Counted from the stretch's first letter, positions 35,537 to 43,941 are shown. The stretch is DNA of 64,000 nt from Streptomyces cyaneogriseus subsp. noncyanogenus (GCF_000931445.1 NZ_CP010849.1:6696001-6760000); one strand, 5' to 3'. The notes: generated by a model from the letters alone, not told the origin. A program made the numbers and translations.

Positions 35537-36234
35537 ATGGAGAACACCGTACAGGGCGTTGCGAACGTCCACCCCTTCCCGGCGATCAAGCCGGGCCACC
35601 GCCTGGTCCCGGCCCGCGTCGGCCGGCACGAGCGGACGCAGATCGTGTACGTCGAGTGCCCGCTGTGGTGCGCCGAGGACCACGTCGCGAACTGGCAGTA
35701 TGACGTGGAGGACATCGTCCACTACGGCGACATGGACGGCGTGACGGTGCCGACCATGCTGAAGCCGGGCCTCGCGCACTTCTCCTGGTCGGTACGTATC
35801 GCCTCCGACCCCACGGCCCCCGAGCCGAGCGTGCGCGCCGCCCATGTGCTGATCGACGACGAGAACCCGGACGAGGCGCGGCTGACGCCGGAGATGGCCG
35901 ACGAGCTGGCCGACGACCTGATCGCCTTTGCGTCCCACATCCGCGCCGCCGCCCGCACCGCCCGCCTGCACAACGCGACCGCCAGCGCCGGCCCGAGCAT
36001 GGACGAGTCCCTGCGGCAGGTTCGCGGGGGTGCGGCACGAGCGCCCAGAACCTCACGCCGGCCGAGGTCTACATGGCCGCCGCGCAGGCCGAGCACCTCG
36101 CCCGCTGCGCCAGCTGCCGCGAGATCGACGCCGAGATCGAGGCCCGCGCCGCCGAGAACGGCGCGTCCATCGCCCGCCGGGACCGTATCCAGCTCGGCCT
36201 CCGCCTCACGGGCACCAGGGCGGTGGCCCGATGA
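35537..36234 (+). CDS. Phage protein of unknown function, apparently frameshifted near 36026
   Basis: ATG at 35537. Residues 1 to about 163 have good codon use (QIVYVECPLWCAEDHVANWQ and a DDENPDEARLTPEMADELADDLIAFASHIR helix). At the G5 run 36026-36030 this frame loses coding character, although it stays open to 36454. The frame one base on then has excellent codon use from about 36038 to the TGA at 36232 (AEVYMAAAQAEHLARCASCREID). One missing base, real or a sequencing error, would join them into about 232 residues. If separate, the second part could start at ATG 36073 (53 residues). The last codons overlap the next gene by ATGA. Confidence 0.55.
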
Positions 36235-36512
36235 CCACCGCGCCCGAGACCCCCACCGCCCCGCTGCCGCCGGCCGCCGTCGACGCGATGCGCCGCCTGG
36301 AGGAGAGCCTGACGTCCCCCGAGGTTTTGCAGGCCGCGGCCCGCTACAAGGTCGCCTCGGCTCTGACCGCGGAGGTGGGCCGGGTGATGAGCACCCGGGA
36401 CCTCACGGACATCGAGATGGCCGACCTGCTGTACGTGCAGGACGTGATGCGTGAGGCACAGGGCGTCCTCTCCGCTGCTGGCCGCCTGGACCTGATCGGC
36501 GTGGCGTCGTGA
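36231..36512 (+). CDS. Small helical phage protein
   Basis: 93 residues, ATG in ATGA with the preceding frame. All-helical (AVDAMRRLEESLTSPEVLQ; IEMADLLYVQDVMREAQ). Coupled by GTGA to a 25-residue peptide gene. Function unknown. Confidence 0.55.
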   Translation: MTTAPETPTAPLPPAAVDAMRRLEESLTSPEVLQAAARYKVASALTAEVGRVMSTRDLTDIEMADLLYVQDVMREAQGVLSAAGRLDLIGVAS

Positions 36513-36586
36513 CGGACGCTGAGCGTGAGCGGCTGCGGGAGAAGGTCCGCGAGGCGAACCGCCGCAGCGAGTCCCGGCCCAGGTAG
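36509..36586 (+). CDS. 25-residue charged peptide
   Basis: GTG at 36509 overlaps the upstream stop (GTGA) and ends at TAG 36584-36586. The product (MTDAERERLREKVREANRRS...) is one charged helix. Supported only by coupling. Confidence 0.35.
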   Translation: MTDAERERLREKVREANRRSESRPR

Positions 36587-36686
36587 TCGGCCCCCTAACC
36601 GTCGCGGGGGTGGTGTCCGCCCCCGTCCTGCCCCCGCGGCTTTCCACCCCACCCCATCCCGGCATGACCAACCGAGGAGATCAGCC

Positions 36687-36986
36687 ATGCCTTCTACCGC
36701 CCAGACCGCGCAGCAGCAGACCGCCTGGCCCGAGGGTGTCATCGCCCGCTACCTCACCGTCGGCGGCGCCACCGTCGACATCCAGCACGACGCCTTCTAC
36801 GTGTACGACACCGAGCCGACCTCGACGGTCGTGAAGTGCGGTGGCTGCCCGGACATCCACACCGAGCAGTGGGCCGAGTACGCCGACAGCTTCGATGGCG
36901 GAGTCAGCTGGGCCGACAAGGAGGCCCGTAAGTGGGCCCAGGCCCACGCGGAGAAGTGCCGCGCCCTGCCGCGTCCCACCGCCTGA
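36687..36986 (+). CDS. Small phage protein with a Cys pair
   Basis: 99 residues from the ATG at 36687 (GAGGAGATCAGCC upstream). Contains VVKCGGCPDIHTEQW and a later EKCRAL, perhaps a metal site. Resembles small genes of Streptomyces integrative elements. Function unknown. Confidence 0.55.
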   Translation: MPSTAQTAQQQTAWPEGVIARYLTVGGATVDIQHDAFYVYDTEPTSTVVKCGGCPDIHTEQWAEYADSFDGGVSWADKEARKWAQAHAEKCRALPRPTA

Positions 36987-37030
36987 ACCATCCACCCCCC
37001 ATTCCACTGACCCGAGAGGGCTATCCCGTC

Positions 37031-37270
37031 ATGTCTCCGTTCCTGTTCTCCGCCGACCGCGCTCACACCGATCTGGGCGCCCGGTTCCGCGCGTCGATCA
37101 CCGTCGCCGAGGCGCTGACCATGTCGATCAGCGAGCTGTTCGCCGAGTACGCGGAGGCCCGCCGGTCGGGTGACCCGGCCCGTATGGCCGCGGTCCGCGA
37201 CTACGCGGCCAGCCTCGACGCCGGCCTGCTGGCCGAGCTGGACGGCTTCGACTACCCGGCTGCCGCCTGA
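37031..37270 (+). CDS. Small helical phage protein
   Basis: 79 residues, ATG at 37031. Residues 20-75 are helical and acidic (VAEALTMSISELFAEYAEARRSGD). Not recognised. Confidence 0.5.
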   Translation: MSPFLFSADRAHTDLGARFRASITVAEALTMSISELFAEYAEARRSGDPARMAAVRDYAASLDAGLLAELDGFDYPAAA

Positions 37271-37350
37271 TCGTGGCCGGCTCCTGAACCGCCGGGCGCG
37301 GACACCCCCAGCCGCGCCCGGCACCCGGCCCCCCGTTGACCGGCTGCCTG

Positions 37351-37402
37351 CCGGGCCCGTCTCGCACGGGCCCGGTCGGGGAACCGCTCAGCGTTCCACC
37401 CC
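37351..37402 (+). repeat. Intergenic cassette copy 1: hairpin plus conserved 25-nt word
   Basis: A 10-bp perfect stem CCGGGCCCGT / ACGGGCCCGG (37351-37375) is followed by the word GGGGAACCGCTCAGCGTTCC... at 37378-37402, ending 20 bp before a start codon. The 25-nt word recurs identically at 37972-37996, also after a different hairpin. The leader TGACCGGCTGCC is shared as well. Confidence 0.6.
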
Positions 37403-37422
37403 CCACTCCGAAAGGACACCCG

Positions 37423-37932
37423 ATGACCGACACCCTGACCCGCAGCCTGTTCGCGGCCGACACCGTCACCGAGACCGCCCTCGCCGAGACCCAGAGGCAC
37501 ACCCGCTTCTGGGTCGGCCACTCCGGGGAGACCATCCCCGGGTCGGAGGTCGCCGACTACCTGGACGCCCTCCGCGAGCTGCTGGAGACCCGCGGCTGGG
37601 TCCCCAGCTACCGGGGTGACGACTCGGAGCTCCCCGAGCTCGACGAGTCCCTGTCGCTGAAGGCGATGCTGCTGAGCGCGTGGCGGCACGTCCGGGAGGC
37701 CCTGGGCCCGGACCGCGGGCCGATCACCCTCACCGGTGCTCGGGTCCAGGTGGACGGCGGAGACGCTGACGTCGTCGGTGGCCGGGTCCTGGATGCGCTC
37801 GTCGCGGGCCTCACCGGCGTGCGGACCGCGCACGCCACCGCCTGGGTCGCCCGGAAGGGCCGCACCTGGGACGAGGTGCGGGACCTGCTGGCCGCCGCCG
37901 CTGACTTCGCCCGCACCCACGGCCCCCGCTGA
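37423..37932 (+). CDS. Phage protein of unknown function
   Basis: 169 residues, ATG at 37423 behind AAAGGA. HTRFWVGHSGETIPGSEVADYLDALRELLE and TARVQVDGG-like beta segments suggest an alpha/beta domain. It stands between two copies of the repeated intergenic cassette. Confidence 0.55.
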   Translation: MTDTLTRSLFAADTVTETALAETQRHTRFWVGHSGETIPGSEVADYLDALRELLETRGWVPSYRGDDSELPELDESLSLKAMLLSAWRHVREALGPDRGPITLTGARVQVDGGDADVVGGRVLDALVAGLTGVRTAHATAWVARKGRTWDEVRDLLAAAADFARTHGPR

Positions 37933-37946
37933 CCGGCTGCCCGATC

Positions 37947-37996
37947 CGCCCGGACCTGCGCCGGGCGGTGAGGGGAACCGCTCAGCGTTCCACCCC
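37947..37996 (+). repeat. Intergenic cassette copy 2: hairpin plus conserved 25-nt word
   Basis: CCGCCCGG / CCGGGCGG (37947-37969) forms an 8-bp stem and is followed by the 25-nt word at 37972-37996, identical to copy 1. The stem differs from copy 1, so only the word and the TGACCGGCTGCC leader are conserved. Confidence 0.6.
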
Positions 37997-38014
37997 GACC
38001 CGAGAGGAGCCCCG

Positions 38015-38221
38015 ATGGGCCTGTTCAAGAAGACCGCCGAGGAGAAGGCCGCGATCGCCGCGATGAAGAAGGCTGACGCCGCTCTCCACGCCAACCAGCG
38101 TCGCGAAGAGGCCGCCGGCATCCGCGAGGAGACGCCCGAGTACCTGCGGCTGAATGCCGCCGCCAACGAGGCCGCCGCCAAGGTGCCGTTCTGGCACGGC
38201 GGCACCAGGCGAGGCCGCTGA
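38015..38221 (+). CDS. Small charged phage protein
   Basis: 68 residues, ATG at 38015 behind GAGAGGAG. Helical and Lys/Glu-rich (LFKKTAEEKAAIAAMKKADA). Located just upstream of the transfer-like genes. Confidence 0.55.
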   Translation: MGLFKKTAEEKAAIAAMKKADAALHANQRREEAAGIREETPEYLRLNAAANEAAAKVPFWHGGTRRGR

Positions 38222-38316
38222 CCGGTAGTCCTCGGTCCGCGTCCCGCACGCGGGCCCTGGACATCCGGCCAGCACCACCCCCCACCCCCATCCGTTCCGA
38301 CCCGAGTGAGGTCGCC

Positions 38317-38514
38317 ATGTCCCGAGTCCTGCGCTGGCTGCTGCTCGCGCTCTACCTGATCGTCGTCGCCGTGTGGCCGTCGGCCGCGGCCCCCGTCTCC
38401 CTGACCGCCACCGGCGCCGCGGTGATCCTCGCCGCGATCCCCGGCCCCGTGCTCCTGCTGGCCGGCGCCGTCGCCTGGCTCAAGCACCGGCCCGCCCACC
38501 CCGCCACCGCCTGA
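38317..38514 (+). CDS. Small two-helix membrane protein upstream of spdB-like gene
   Basis: 65 residues with two hydrophobic helices (LLLALYLIVVAVWP and AAVILAAIPGPVLLLAGAVAWL). Conjugative Streptomyces elements carry several small membrane Spd proteins in this place; assignment to that group is by context. Confidence 0.5.
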   Translation: MSRVLRWLLLALYLIVVAVWPSAAAPVSLTATGAAVILAAIPGPVLLLAGAVAWLKHRPAHPATA

Positions 38515-38535
38515 CCCCGGAAGGAACCGATCACC

Positions 38536-39648
38536 GTGAGCAGCTGGTTCGAAGAGCGCCGCGCCGACAAGGCGGCGGACGCCGAGCAGCGGCGCCGCGA
38601 CGAGGAGCACCGCTCCCGGCTGCGCCGCGAGGAAGCCCGCGAAGAGAAGAAGGAGCGTCGCGAGGAGAAGGCGCAGCGGCGCCGCGACAAGGCCGCCCGC
38701 CGCCAGGCCCGCGCCGCGCGCCGGGAGAAGACCCTCACCCCCGGCAACGTGTACCGCAAGGGCACGCTCGCCCTGGTCGCCGCATCCGCGCTCGCCTCCC
38801 TGCCCGCGCAGGTCGACCACTTCATCGCGATCTCGTGGATGCTGCTGCCGCTGCCGTTCGCCCTCGAAGGTGCCGCATGGGTGATGAACGCCGGGGTGGC
38901 CTACGCCGACGAGCGGAAGCTCCCCGCGTGGGTGCGGTGGCTGCTGCGCGTGCTCGCCATGACCGCCGCCGGCTACGCGGCGTCGATCAACTACTCCTAC
39001 GGGATGGAGAAGGATCCGGCCGTCGGATACGGGCTCGCCGCGGTAACGATGCTCGGGCCGCTGTTCTTCGAGGTTCGCCAGTGGGTCACGACGCTCACCG
39101 TCGACCCCGCCGAGCGGAAGCGGCGCGCGGAGGCGAAGGCTCGCCGCAAGCACGAGAAGCAGCGCCGCAAGGACCACAAGGACGTCGGCAAGCTGGCCCG
39201 CCAGTTGGTGTCCGCCGCCCCGTTCGGGACGCTGGACTTCGAGGACGCGTTCGGCGCCGCGTGGGAGATCAAGTACGGCACTCGGATCCCCGGCATGACG
39301 CCGGCCCTGCACGCTGAGAAGCTCGCCTCCAGCAAGGCCCTCGCCGACGCGATGGATGCCGCGAACGGCTCTCCGGTGAGCACCCGTGGGCGCCTCCTGG
39401 AACTGCTCCACCCAGCCCCCTCGGCACTCGCCTCCGGGCCTGGATCTTCGCAGGTGGCGAACCAAATCCCCCCGGCTTCCAGCCGGCCCTCAGCGGACGC
39501 GTCGAAGGCCGCGAAGAAGGGGTCGCGTCTCAGGCCCGTCCCGCCCGTTCGCCGCAAGGGCGACACCGCCCCCTACCACCCCCTCGCGAAGGTCGCCGCC
39601 GCCGACACCGCCCGCAGGCACGCCGTCGTCAACGGCCACCACCACTAA
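38536..39648 (+). CDS. spdB: SpdB-like membrane protein (intramycelial plasmid/phage spread)
   Basis: 370 residues, GTG at 38536 with GGAAGGAAC upstream. A highly charged N-terminal coiled coil (residues 1-70, EERRADKAADAEQRRRDEEH) precedes about four membrane helices (75-185) and a cytoplasmic basic tail. This is the SpdB layout of pSVH1/pSAM2-type elements, where SpdB works with TraB to move DNA across septa of the recipient mycelium. It sits 18 bp before the TraB-like gene, as in those elements. Confidence 0.7.
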   Translation: MSSWFEERRADKAADAEQRRRDEEHRSRLRREEAREEKKERREEKAQRRRDKAARRQARAARREKTLTPGNVYRKGTLALVAASALASLPAQVDHFIAISWMLLPLPFALEGAAWVMNAGVAYADERKLPAWVRWLLRVLAMTAAGYAASINYSYGMEKDPAVGYGLAAVTMLGPLFFEVRQWVTTLTVDPAERKRRAEAKARRKHEKQRRKDHKDVGKLARQLVSAAPFGTLDFEDAFGAAWEIKYGTRIPGMTPALHAEKLASSKALADAMDAANGSPVSTRGRLLELLHPAPSALASGPGSSQVANQIPPASSRPSADASKAAKKGSRLRPVPPVRRKGDTAPYHPLAKVAAADTARRHAVVNGHHH

Positions 39649-39666
39649 CCGCCGAAGGAAGCCACC

Positions 39667-41820
39667 GTGAGCATCGAGACGACTCCGAGCAGCACCCCGG
39701 ATCCGAAGTGGGAGCGGATCACCGCCGCCTACCAGACGGGCCCGGCCGCGGCCCCCGCCGTCACCATCGTCAAGGACCGCCAGCCCACCGTTGCGTTCGA
39801 GTTCGAGCCCCGGCCGCGGCCGGCGTGGATGATGTCCCGCGAGGAGCTGAAGCAGTGGGCCGTGTACGCCCGGGACAACACGCTCGACTGGACGGTCTAC
39901 CAGCTCACGCACTCGCCGTACTACCTCGGCTGGTCGGTGCGCGGCTACCGGCGTCTCTGCCTGAGGTGGTGGGAAGCCCGGCACGACGACTACCGGCAGC
40001 AGATCGCCACGGCGAAGCTGATGCTGCGGCAGGCGCGCGAGATGCCGCGCGGTGAGGCCCGCGCCGCCGCCGAGTCGAAGGCGCGGGCGCTGCTGGAGGT
40101 GCGGCGCGCCGAGTTCAAGGCGCACAAGAAGCGGCACTGGATCCGGACCGGCATCAGCGGCCTGGTCGTCGTCGGCGGCGGGACGATCGCCGCCGCGGTC
40201 GGCGGGCTGTGGGTGCAGATCCTCATGGCGATGGCCGTGGTCCTCACCGGCGCCTGGTTCGGCCGACCCGAGGAGGCAGTCGTCGCCCCGGTGCAGGCGC
40301 CCACCCGCACCAGCCGCCTGGGGGAGGACGCGATGCGCCGGGTCCTCGTCGAGGCTGGCGTCGTCCCCGAGAAGCGCGCGGGCGAGATCCGCGGGGTCGG
40401 CATCCCCCACCAGGACGGGCCCGGCATCGCCTACGCCGTCGACCTGCCGTCCGGTATTCCCGCCACCGTGGCCCTGGGCAAGGCGGAGTCGATCGCCTCG
40501 GCCCTCGGTGTCCACCAGGACTGGATGGACCTCGAACTCGACCGCAGCGCCGGCTCCAACGCGTCCCGCCTGTCGATCTGGGTGTCCAGCGAGGACCCGT
40601 TCTCCGTCGTCCGCCGTTCCCCTCTCGTCGGCCACAAGGGTCCTCTTGACCTGTGGAACGACGGTGCGCCCATCGTGTTCGGCAAGCGCGGCAACACCGT
40701 CTCCATCCGTGTCCGCGACACGATGATGCTCGTCGGCGGCGCCACCCGGCGCGGCAAGGGCATGCTCATCGCCAACCTTAACCTCGGCGCCGCCAAGGAC
40801 GTGCGGGTCAACCTGCGCCTCTTCGACGGCAAAGCCTCCGGTGAGCACAACGCGTTCGGACGGATCCTCGCCACGTTCGTGAAGAAGGACCCGGAGCGGC
40901 TCGCCCTGTTCCTCCGCGCGGTGCTGGAGGACCTCGACCGGCGGTCCGACTTCCTCGACGAACGGGGCAAGGCCAAGCTCACCGAAGACCTCATCGAGGA
41001 GATCGGCGGCATCGAGCTGATCGAGATCGACGAGCTCGCCACCTACACCGCGCGCGGCACCAGCCGGTTCGTCGACGAGATCGTGGAGAACCTCTGCCAG
41101 ATCGCCGCCGTCGGCGCCGGCCTCGGCGTGCTCCTCGTGTGCGCCACCCAAGTCCCGGAGGTCGACGTGGTGCGCGGTCGGCTCCGTCAGAATCTGATCG
41201 CCCGGGTGGCCATGAACACCGAGTCGCCCGGCGCCTCCAACACGATCATGGGCGACGGTATGGCCGGGCAGGGCTACGACGCCTCGCAGATCCCGCTCAA
41301 CCAGCCGGGCCGGAACTGGATGTCTACCCCGGACACCGGCACCATCGGCACCCGGTCGTTCCTCGTGGAGGACGACGACAAGCCGCCGATCCTCGCCGAC
41401 GCCTACGAGCTGCGGAAGGCTGCGGGCCGACTGCCTGGCCAGTGGCGCGACCCGATTGAGGAGAAGCTCACCGCATGGACCGGAGTGTCCTCCGCGGCCG
41501 GCGGAGAGCGCGGCAACGGGCGCATCGTCCGAGTGACCCTGCTGGAGCGGCTGGAGATCGTCGCCCGCGGCACCGGCCGGGACTGCGCGACGAACGCCGA
41601 GGTGTTCCGGGCGCTCGCCGCCACAGACCCAGCGAAGTACGGGCAGCGCGACGGGGAGGCGGAGCGCGCCTGGTCGTCTCGCGCCGGCAAGCTCCTGAAG
41701 GACGAGCTGGAGTCGCTCGGAGTCGATCTGGAGGCGAAGAAGGTCACCGGACCGGACGGGGAGCGCACCCTCGGCTACACCCTCGCGGACGTCCTCACCG
41801 CCCGAAATGCCCGGCCCTGA
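39667..41820 (+). CDS. traB: TraB-like FtsK/SpoIIIE DNA translocase
   Basis: 717 residues, GTG at 39667. The N-terminal part holds two hydrophobic helices (about 155-200, GISGLVVVGGGTIAAAVGG). The RecA-like motor follows with Walker A GGATRRGKGM at about 356-365 and Walker B LIEIDELA at about 452-459, then LLVCATQVPEVDVV. A C-terminal region (about 620-717) reads as a winged helix, as in TraB, where it binds 8-bp repeats. In Streptomyces elements one such hexameric pump moves double-stranded DNA between hyphae. The repeat cluster right after the stop fits as its target. Confidence 0.85.
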   Translation: MSIETTPSSTPDPKWERITAAYQTGPAAAPAVTIVKDRQPTVAFEFEPRPRPAWMMSREELKQWAVYARDNTLDWTVYQLTHSPYYLGWSVRGYRRLCLRWWEARHDDYRQQIATAKLMLRQAREMPRGEARAAAESKARALLEVRRAEFKAHKKRHWIRTGISGLVVVGGGTIAAAVGGLWVQILMAMAVVLTGAWFGRPEEAVVAPVQAPTRTSRLGEDAMRRVLVEAGVVPEKRAGEIRGVGIPHQDGPGIAYAVDLPSGIPATVALGKAESIASALGVHQDWMDLELDRSAGSNASRLSIWVSSEDPFSVVRRSPLVGHKGPLDLWNDGAPIVFGKRGNTVSIRVRDTMMLVGGATRRGKGMLIANLNLGAAKDVRVNLRLFDGKASGEHNAFGRILATFVKKDPERLALFLRAVLEDLDRRSDFLDERGKAKLTEDLIEEIGGIELIEIDELATYTARGTSRFVDEIVENLCQIAAVGAGLGVLLVCATQVPEVDVVRGRLRQNLIARVAMNTESPGASNTIMGDGMAGQGYDASQIPLNQPGRNWMSTPDTGTIGTRSFLVEDDDKPPILADAYELRKAAGRLPGQWRDPIEEKLTAWTGVSSAAGGERGNGRIVRVTLLERLEIVARGTGRDCATNAEVFRALAATDPAKYGQRDGEAERAWSSRAGKLLKDELESLGVDLEAKKVTGPDGERTLGYTLADVLTARNARP

Positions 41821-41983
41821 GGTCGGACAGAGGTCGGACACTGGCCGCAAAGCCGCAGGTCGGAGGTTGGACACAGGTCGGACAGGCGCGGACAGCTGAC
41901 CCGCCGACCGGCCGCCGCTGTCCAACCTCTGTCCGACCACCCACCTGCACGTTTCCTCTTCCTGTCCGACCTCTGTCCGACCT
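41820..41983. other. Symmetric cluster of GGTCGGAC repeats, candidate clt/TraB recognition locus
   Basis: GGTCGGAC or a one-base variant starts at 41821, 41832, 41858, 41865 and 41876; the complement GTCCGACC or a variant starts at 41920, 41931, 41964 and 41975. Neighbouring copies are mostly 11 bp apart. The outer pairs form an exact 21-bp inverted repeat (41820-41840 and 41963-41983). In plasmid pSVH1, TraB binds 8-bp direct repeats in the clt region beside traB. Here the array lies directly behind the traB-like stop codon. It could alternatively be an origin or partition site. Confidence 0.7.
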
Positions 41984-42007
41984 ATATGCGAGGAAGGTCC
42001 GTATCCG

Positions 42008-42628
42008 ATGCTCACCCTTCGAGTCCAGCAGATGACGATCGACGGGCACCCCTACACCTGCCCCGAGTGCGCCTCCGAGGCGTTCACCTTCGACGGCACC
42101 GGATTCATCGCTGCCCTACCCGTCCGCGGCAACTGCTGGCAGTCCCACAGCTGGGAGGAGCCGCTGATCACCCTCGGAGCACTGAAAGAGATCAACGCCG
42201 TCCGAACCGGCCGCGAGAAGGCCGAGGACATCGACACCTTCGAGATCACCATCGGCGGTGCCCACATCGTCGGCATCCTCCGGCCCGAAGTCACCGTCGA
42301 CGACATCCGCCAGGTCGTGAAGCGCGTCTACTGGCAGCGCATCGTCAAGCCCGGCCTGCGACGCCGGAAGAACGCCGTCAAGCGGGCCATCGCCCGGCCG
42401 GTCAAGCGCGGCGCCCGCAACGCCGTCGCCGCCGCCCAAGCCGCCGCACTGGAAGCCGCCTGGACCGCACAGGCCGGCGGCTACGAGCCCGACCCCGACC
42501 ACACCCCCGAGCCGATCAACCCGTGCCCCGCCTGCAAGGGGAAGGGTGAGCACCGCATCGAGTCCCGCCTGCACGACACCACCCGCGTCCGCTGCGCCGT
42601 GTGCCACGGCACCGGCGAAATCGACTAG
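42008..42628 (+). CDS. Phage/element protein with N-terminal zinc ribbon and DnaJ-like C-terminal Cys motif
   Basis: 206 residues, ATG at 42008 behind GAGGAAGG. YTCPECASEAF is a zinc-ribbon half site. A basic helix-rich middle (RRRKNAVKRAIARPVKRG) leads to CPACKGKGEHRI ... CAVCHGTGEID, two CxxCxGxG motifs like DnaJ zinc fingers. It follows the clt-like region and may be part of the transfer module. Confidence 0.6.
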   Translation: MLTLRVQQMTIDGHPYTCPECASEAFTFDGTGFIAALPVRGNCWQSHSWEEPLITLGALKEINAVRTGREKAEDIDTFEITIGGAHIVGILRPEVTVDDIRQVVKRVYWQRIVKPGLRRRKNAVKRAIARPVKRGARNAVAAAQAAALEAAWTAQAGGYEPDPDHTPEPINPCPACKGKGEHRIESRLHDTTRVRCAVCHGTGEID

Positions 42629-42640
42629 GAGACCCACGCC

Positions 42641-43078
42641 ATGCCCGAGCCCGTCATCCCGATGAGCCAGGAGGTCGCCGCCAAGGAAGCCGACCACCTC
42701 ATCGCCGCCGCGTTCCGCGACCCCGCCCCCCTCCCGCCGATCGGCACCACTCCGCCCGTGCCGCAGCCCGGCCGGCCGCCCATGTCACAGAAGGCCGTCG
42801 ACGACAGCGTGCGCATGCTGTCAGCCGGCGTCGCGTCCATCCCGATCGGTGGCATGACCTCGCTCGTGCTGTACACCCTCGGCCAGGTCGACCCCACCAG
42901 CCTCGCCATCGGCGCCGCCGCCCCCGTCGCCCTCGTCATCGCCGTCAGCGCCCTCCTGCGCCGGGCCAAGGGCGTGCTGCCCGAGGAACACCACCACCAC
43001 TACACGGCCCCCGTCGACCAGCGCACCGTCTACAGCAACACCCGCGGCCTGCTGGCCCGCACCGACAACCGGCAGTAA
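42641..43078 (+). CDS. SpdA/Spd-like small membrane protein
   Basis: 145 residues, ATG at 42641 with AGGAGA upstream. Two membrane helices (VASIPIGGMTSLVLYTLGQ and LAIGAAAPVALVIAVSALLRR) and a C-terminal His-rich tail (EEHHHHYTAPVDQRTVYS). Position after traB fits the small spread proteins of conjugative elements. Confidence 0.55.
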   Translation: MPEPVIPMSQEVAAKEADHLIAAAFRDPAPLPPIGTTPPVPQPGRPPMSQKAVDDSVRMLSAGVASIPIGGMTSLVLYTLGQVDPTSLAIGAAAPVALVIAVSALLRRAKGVLPEEHHHHYTAPVDQRTVYSNTRGLLARTDNRQ

Positions 43079-43241
43079 GCACGCGCTCGACGGCGACCAT
43101 CAGCTCGATGAATCCCTGACAGCCAGCAGTCCAGGCCGCCGCCGCATGTGGCGGCCGTCACGTCCCATCTGGGCCTGCGGCACAGACGCACACCACGCCG
43201 AGCACGACAGTAGAAACCACCCCACCAAGAAGGAGACAAGC
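43079..43241. other. Intergenic region with a short hairpin
   Basis: 163 bp without a gene. GGCCGCC / GGCGGCC (about 43133-43157) can pair. Nothing else seen. Confidence 0.35.
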
Positions 43242-43445
43242 ATGGAAGCCAAATCCGTTCAGGAGATCGTCGACATGGTCAACCGGGAGGTCGCCGAAGC
43301 CAAGGCGAAGAGGCAGAAGGAAACTCCCGTCGCCATCAACACCGGCACGCTGTACGGCGGCCAGCACGTCAGCAACGTCGTCATCAACGGCGACTACGTG
43401 CCGGGCAACAAGCAGGGCGGGAAGAAGGGCAGGAACAAGAAGTGA
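43242..43445 (+). CDS. Small soluble protein with beta-repeat pattern
   Basis: 67 residues from the ATG at 43242 (AAGGAGA upstream). An N-terminal helix (VQEIVDMVNREVAEAKAKRQ) and GTLYGGQHVSNVVINGDYVPG, a short polar beta stretch often found in phage and plasmid 'NTGT/NVVING' proteins. Overlaps the next GTG start by 4 bp. Confidence 0.55.
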   Translation: MEAKSVQEIVDMVNREVAEAKAKRQKETPVAINTGTLYGGQHVSNVVINGDYVPGNKQGGKKGRNKK

Positions 43446-43840
43446 TCTTCGCGCCGGTCTTCATCCTCCTCTACGTCGCGCACCACCTCGCCGACTACCC
43501 CCTGCAGACGGACCATCAGGCGGCGCACAAGGCAGACCGGACCGCGGCCGGATGGCGGGCCAACCTCGTCCACGCCGGCACCCACGTCGTCGCCTCCGCC
43601 GCCGCGCTCGCCGCCGGAGCCTGGCTCCTCGACCTGGGTATCGGAGTCCTCGCAGCCGCTCTCGGCCTCGCGTGGATCGGCGTCACGCACAGCCTGATCG
43701 ACCGGCGCCGGCCCATCCTCTGGTGGATGAAGCACACCCGGCAGACCGCCTTCGCTCAGCACGGCGGAGCCGCCCACGTCGACCAGAGCGCGCACCTCGC
43801 AGCGCTCGCCGTCGCCGCGCTCGGAATCGCCGCCGCTTGA
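43442..43840 (+). CDS. DUF3307-like membrane protein
   Basis: 132 residues, GTG at 43442 overlapping the upstream stop. HHLADYPLQTDHQAAHKA and HAGTHVVASAAALAAG match DUF3307 membrane proteins, with His/Asp residues at the start of helices. About three to four helices; function unknown. Confidence 0.6.
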   Translation: MIFAPVFILLYVAHHLADYPLQTDHQAAHKADRTAAGWRANLVHAGTHVVASAAALAAGAWLLDLGIGVLAAALGLAWIGVTHSLIDRRRPILWWMKHTRQTAFAQHGGAAHVDQSAHLAALAVAALGIAAA

Positions 43841-43892
43841 CAGAACCCGCACACCGAAGCGATCATCTGCTCAGATAGCCTTCGTGCGCTTT

Positions 43893-43917
43893 GAGGCCCG
43901 CCACACTGGTGGGCCTC
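43893..43917 (+). terminator. Hairpin terminator
   Basis: GAGGCCCGCCA / TGGTGGGCCTC gives an 11-bp stem with a 3-nt loop and one G-U pair, 52 bp after the upstream stop codon. Confidence 0.6.
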
Positions 43918-43941
43918 TCGCCATTTCCGGGGAGGTGAACG

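Noticed and set aside
39667..41820. Host FtsK chromosome segregation protein
   Set aside because: Too short, only about two membrane helices, next to SpdB-like and clt-like features, and inside the phage.
39490..42015. Minus-strand open frame of 841 codons opposite the TraB-like gene
   Set aside because: Shadow frame; the plus strand has Walker motifs, good codon use and ribosome sites.
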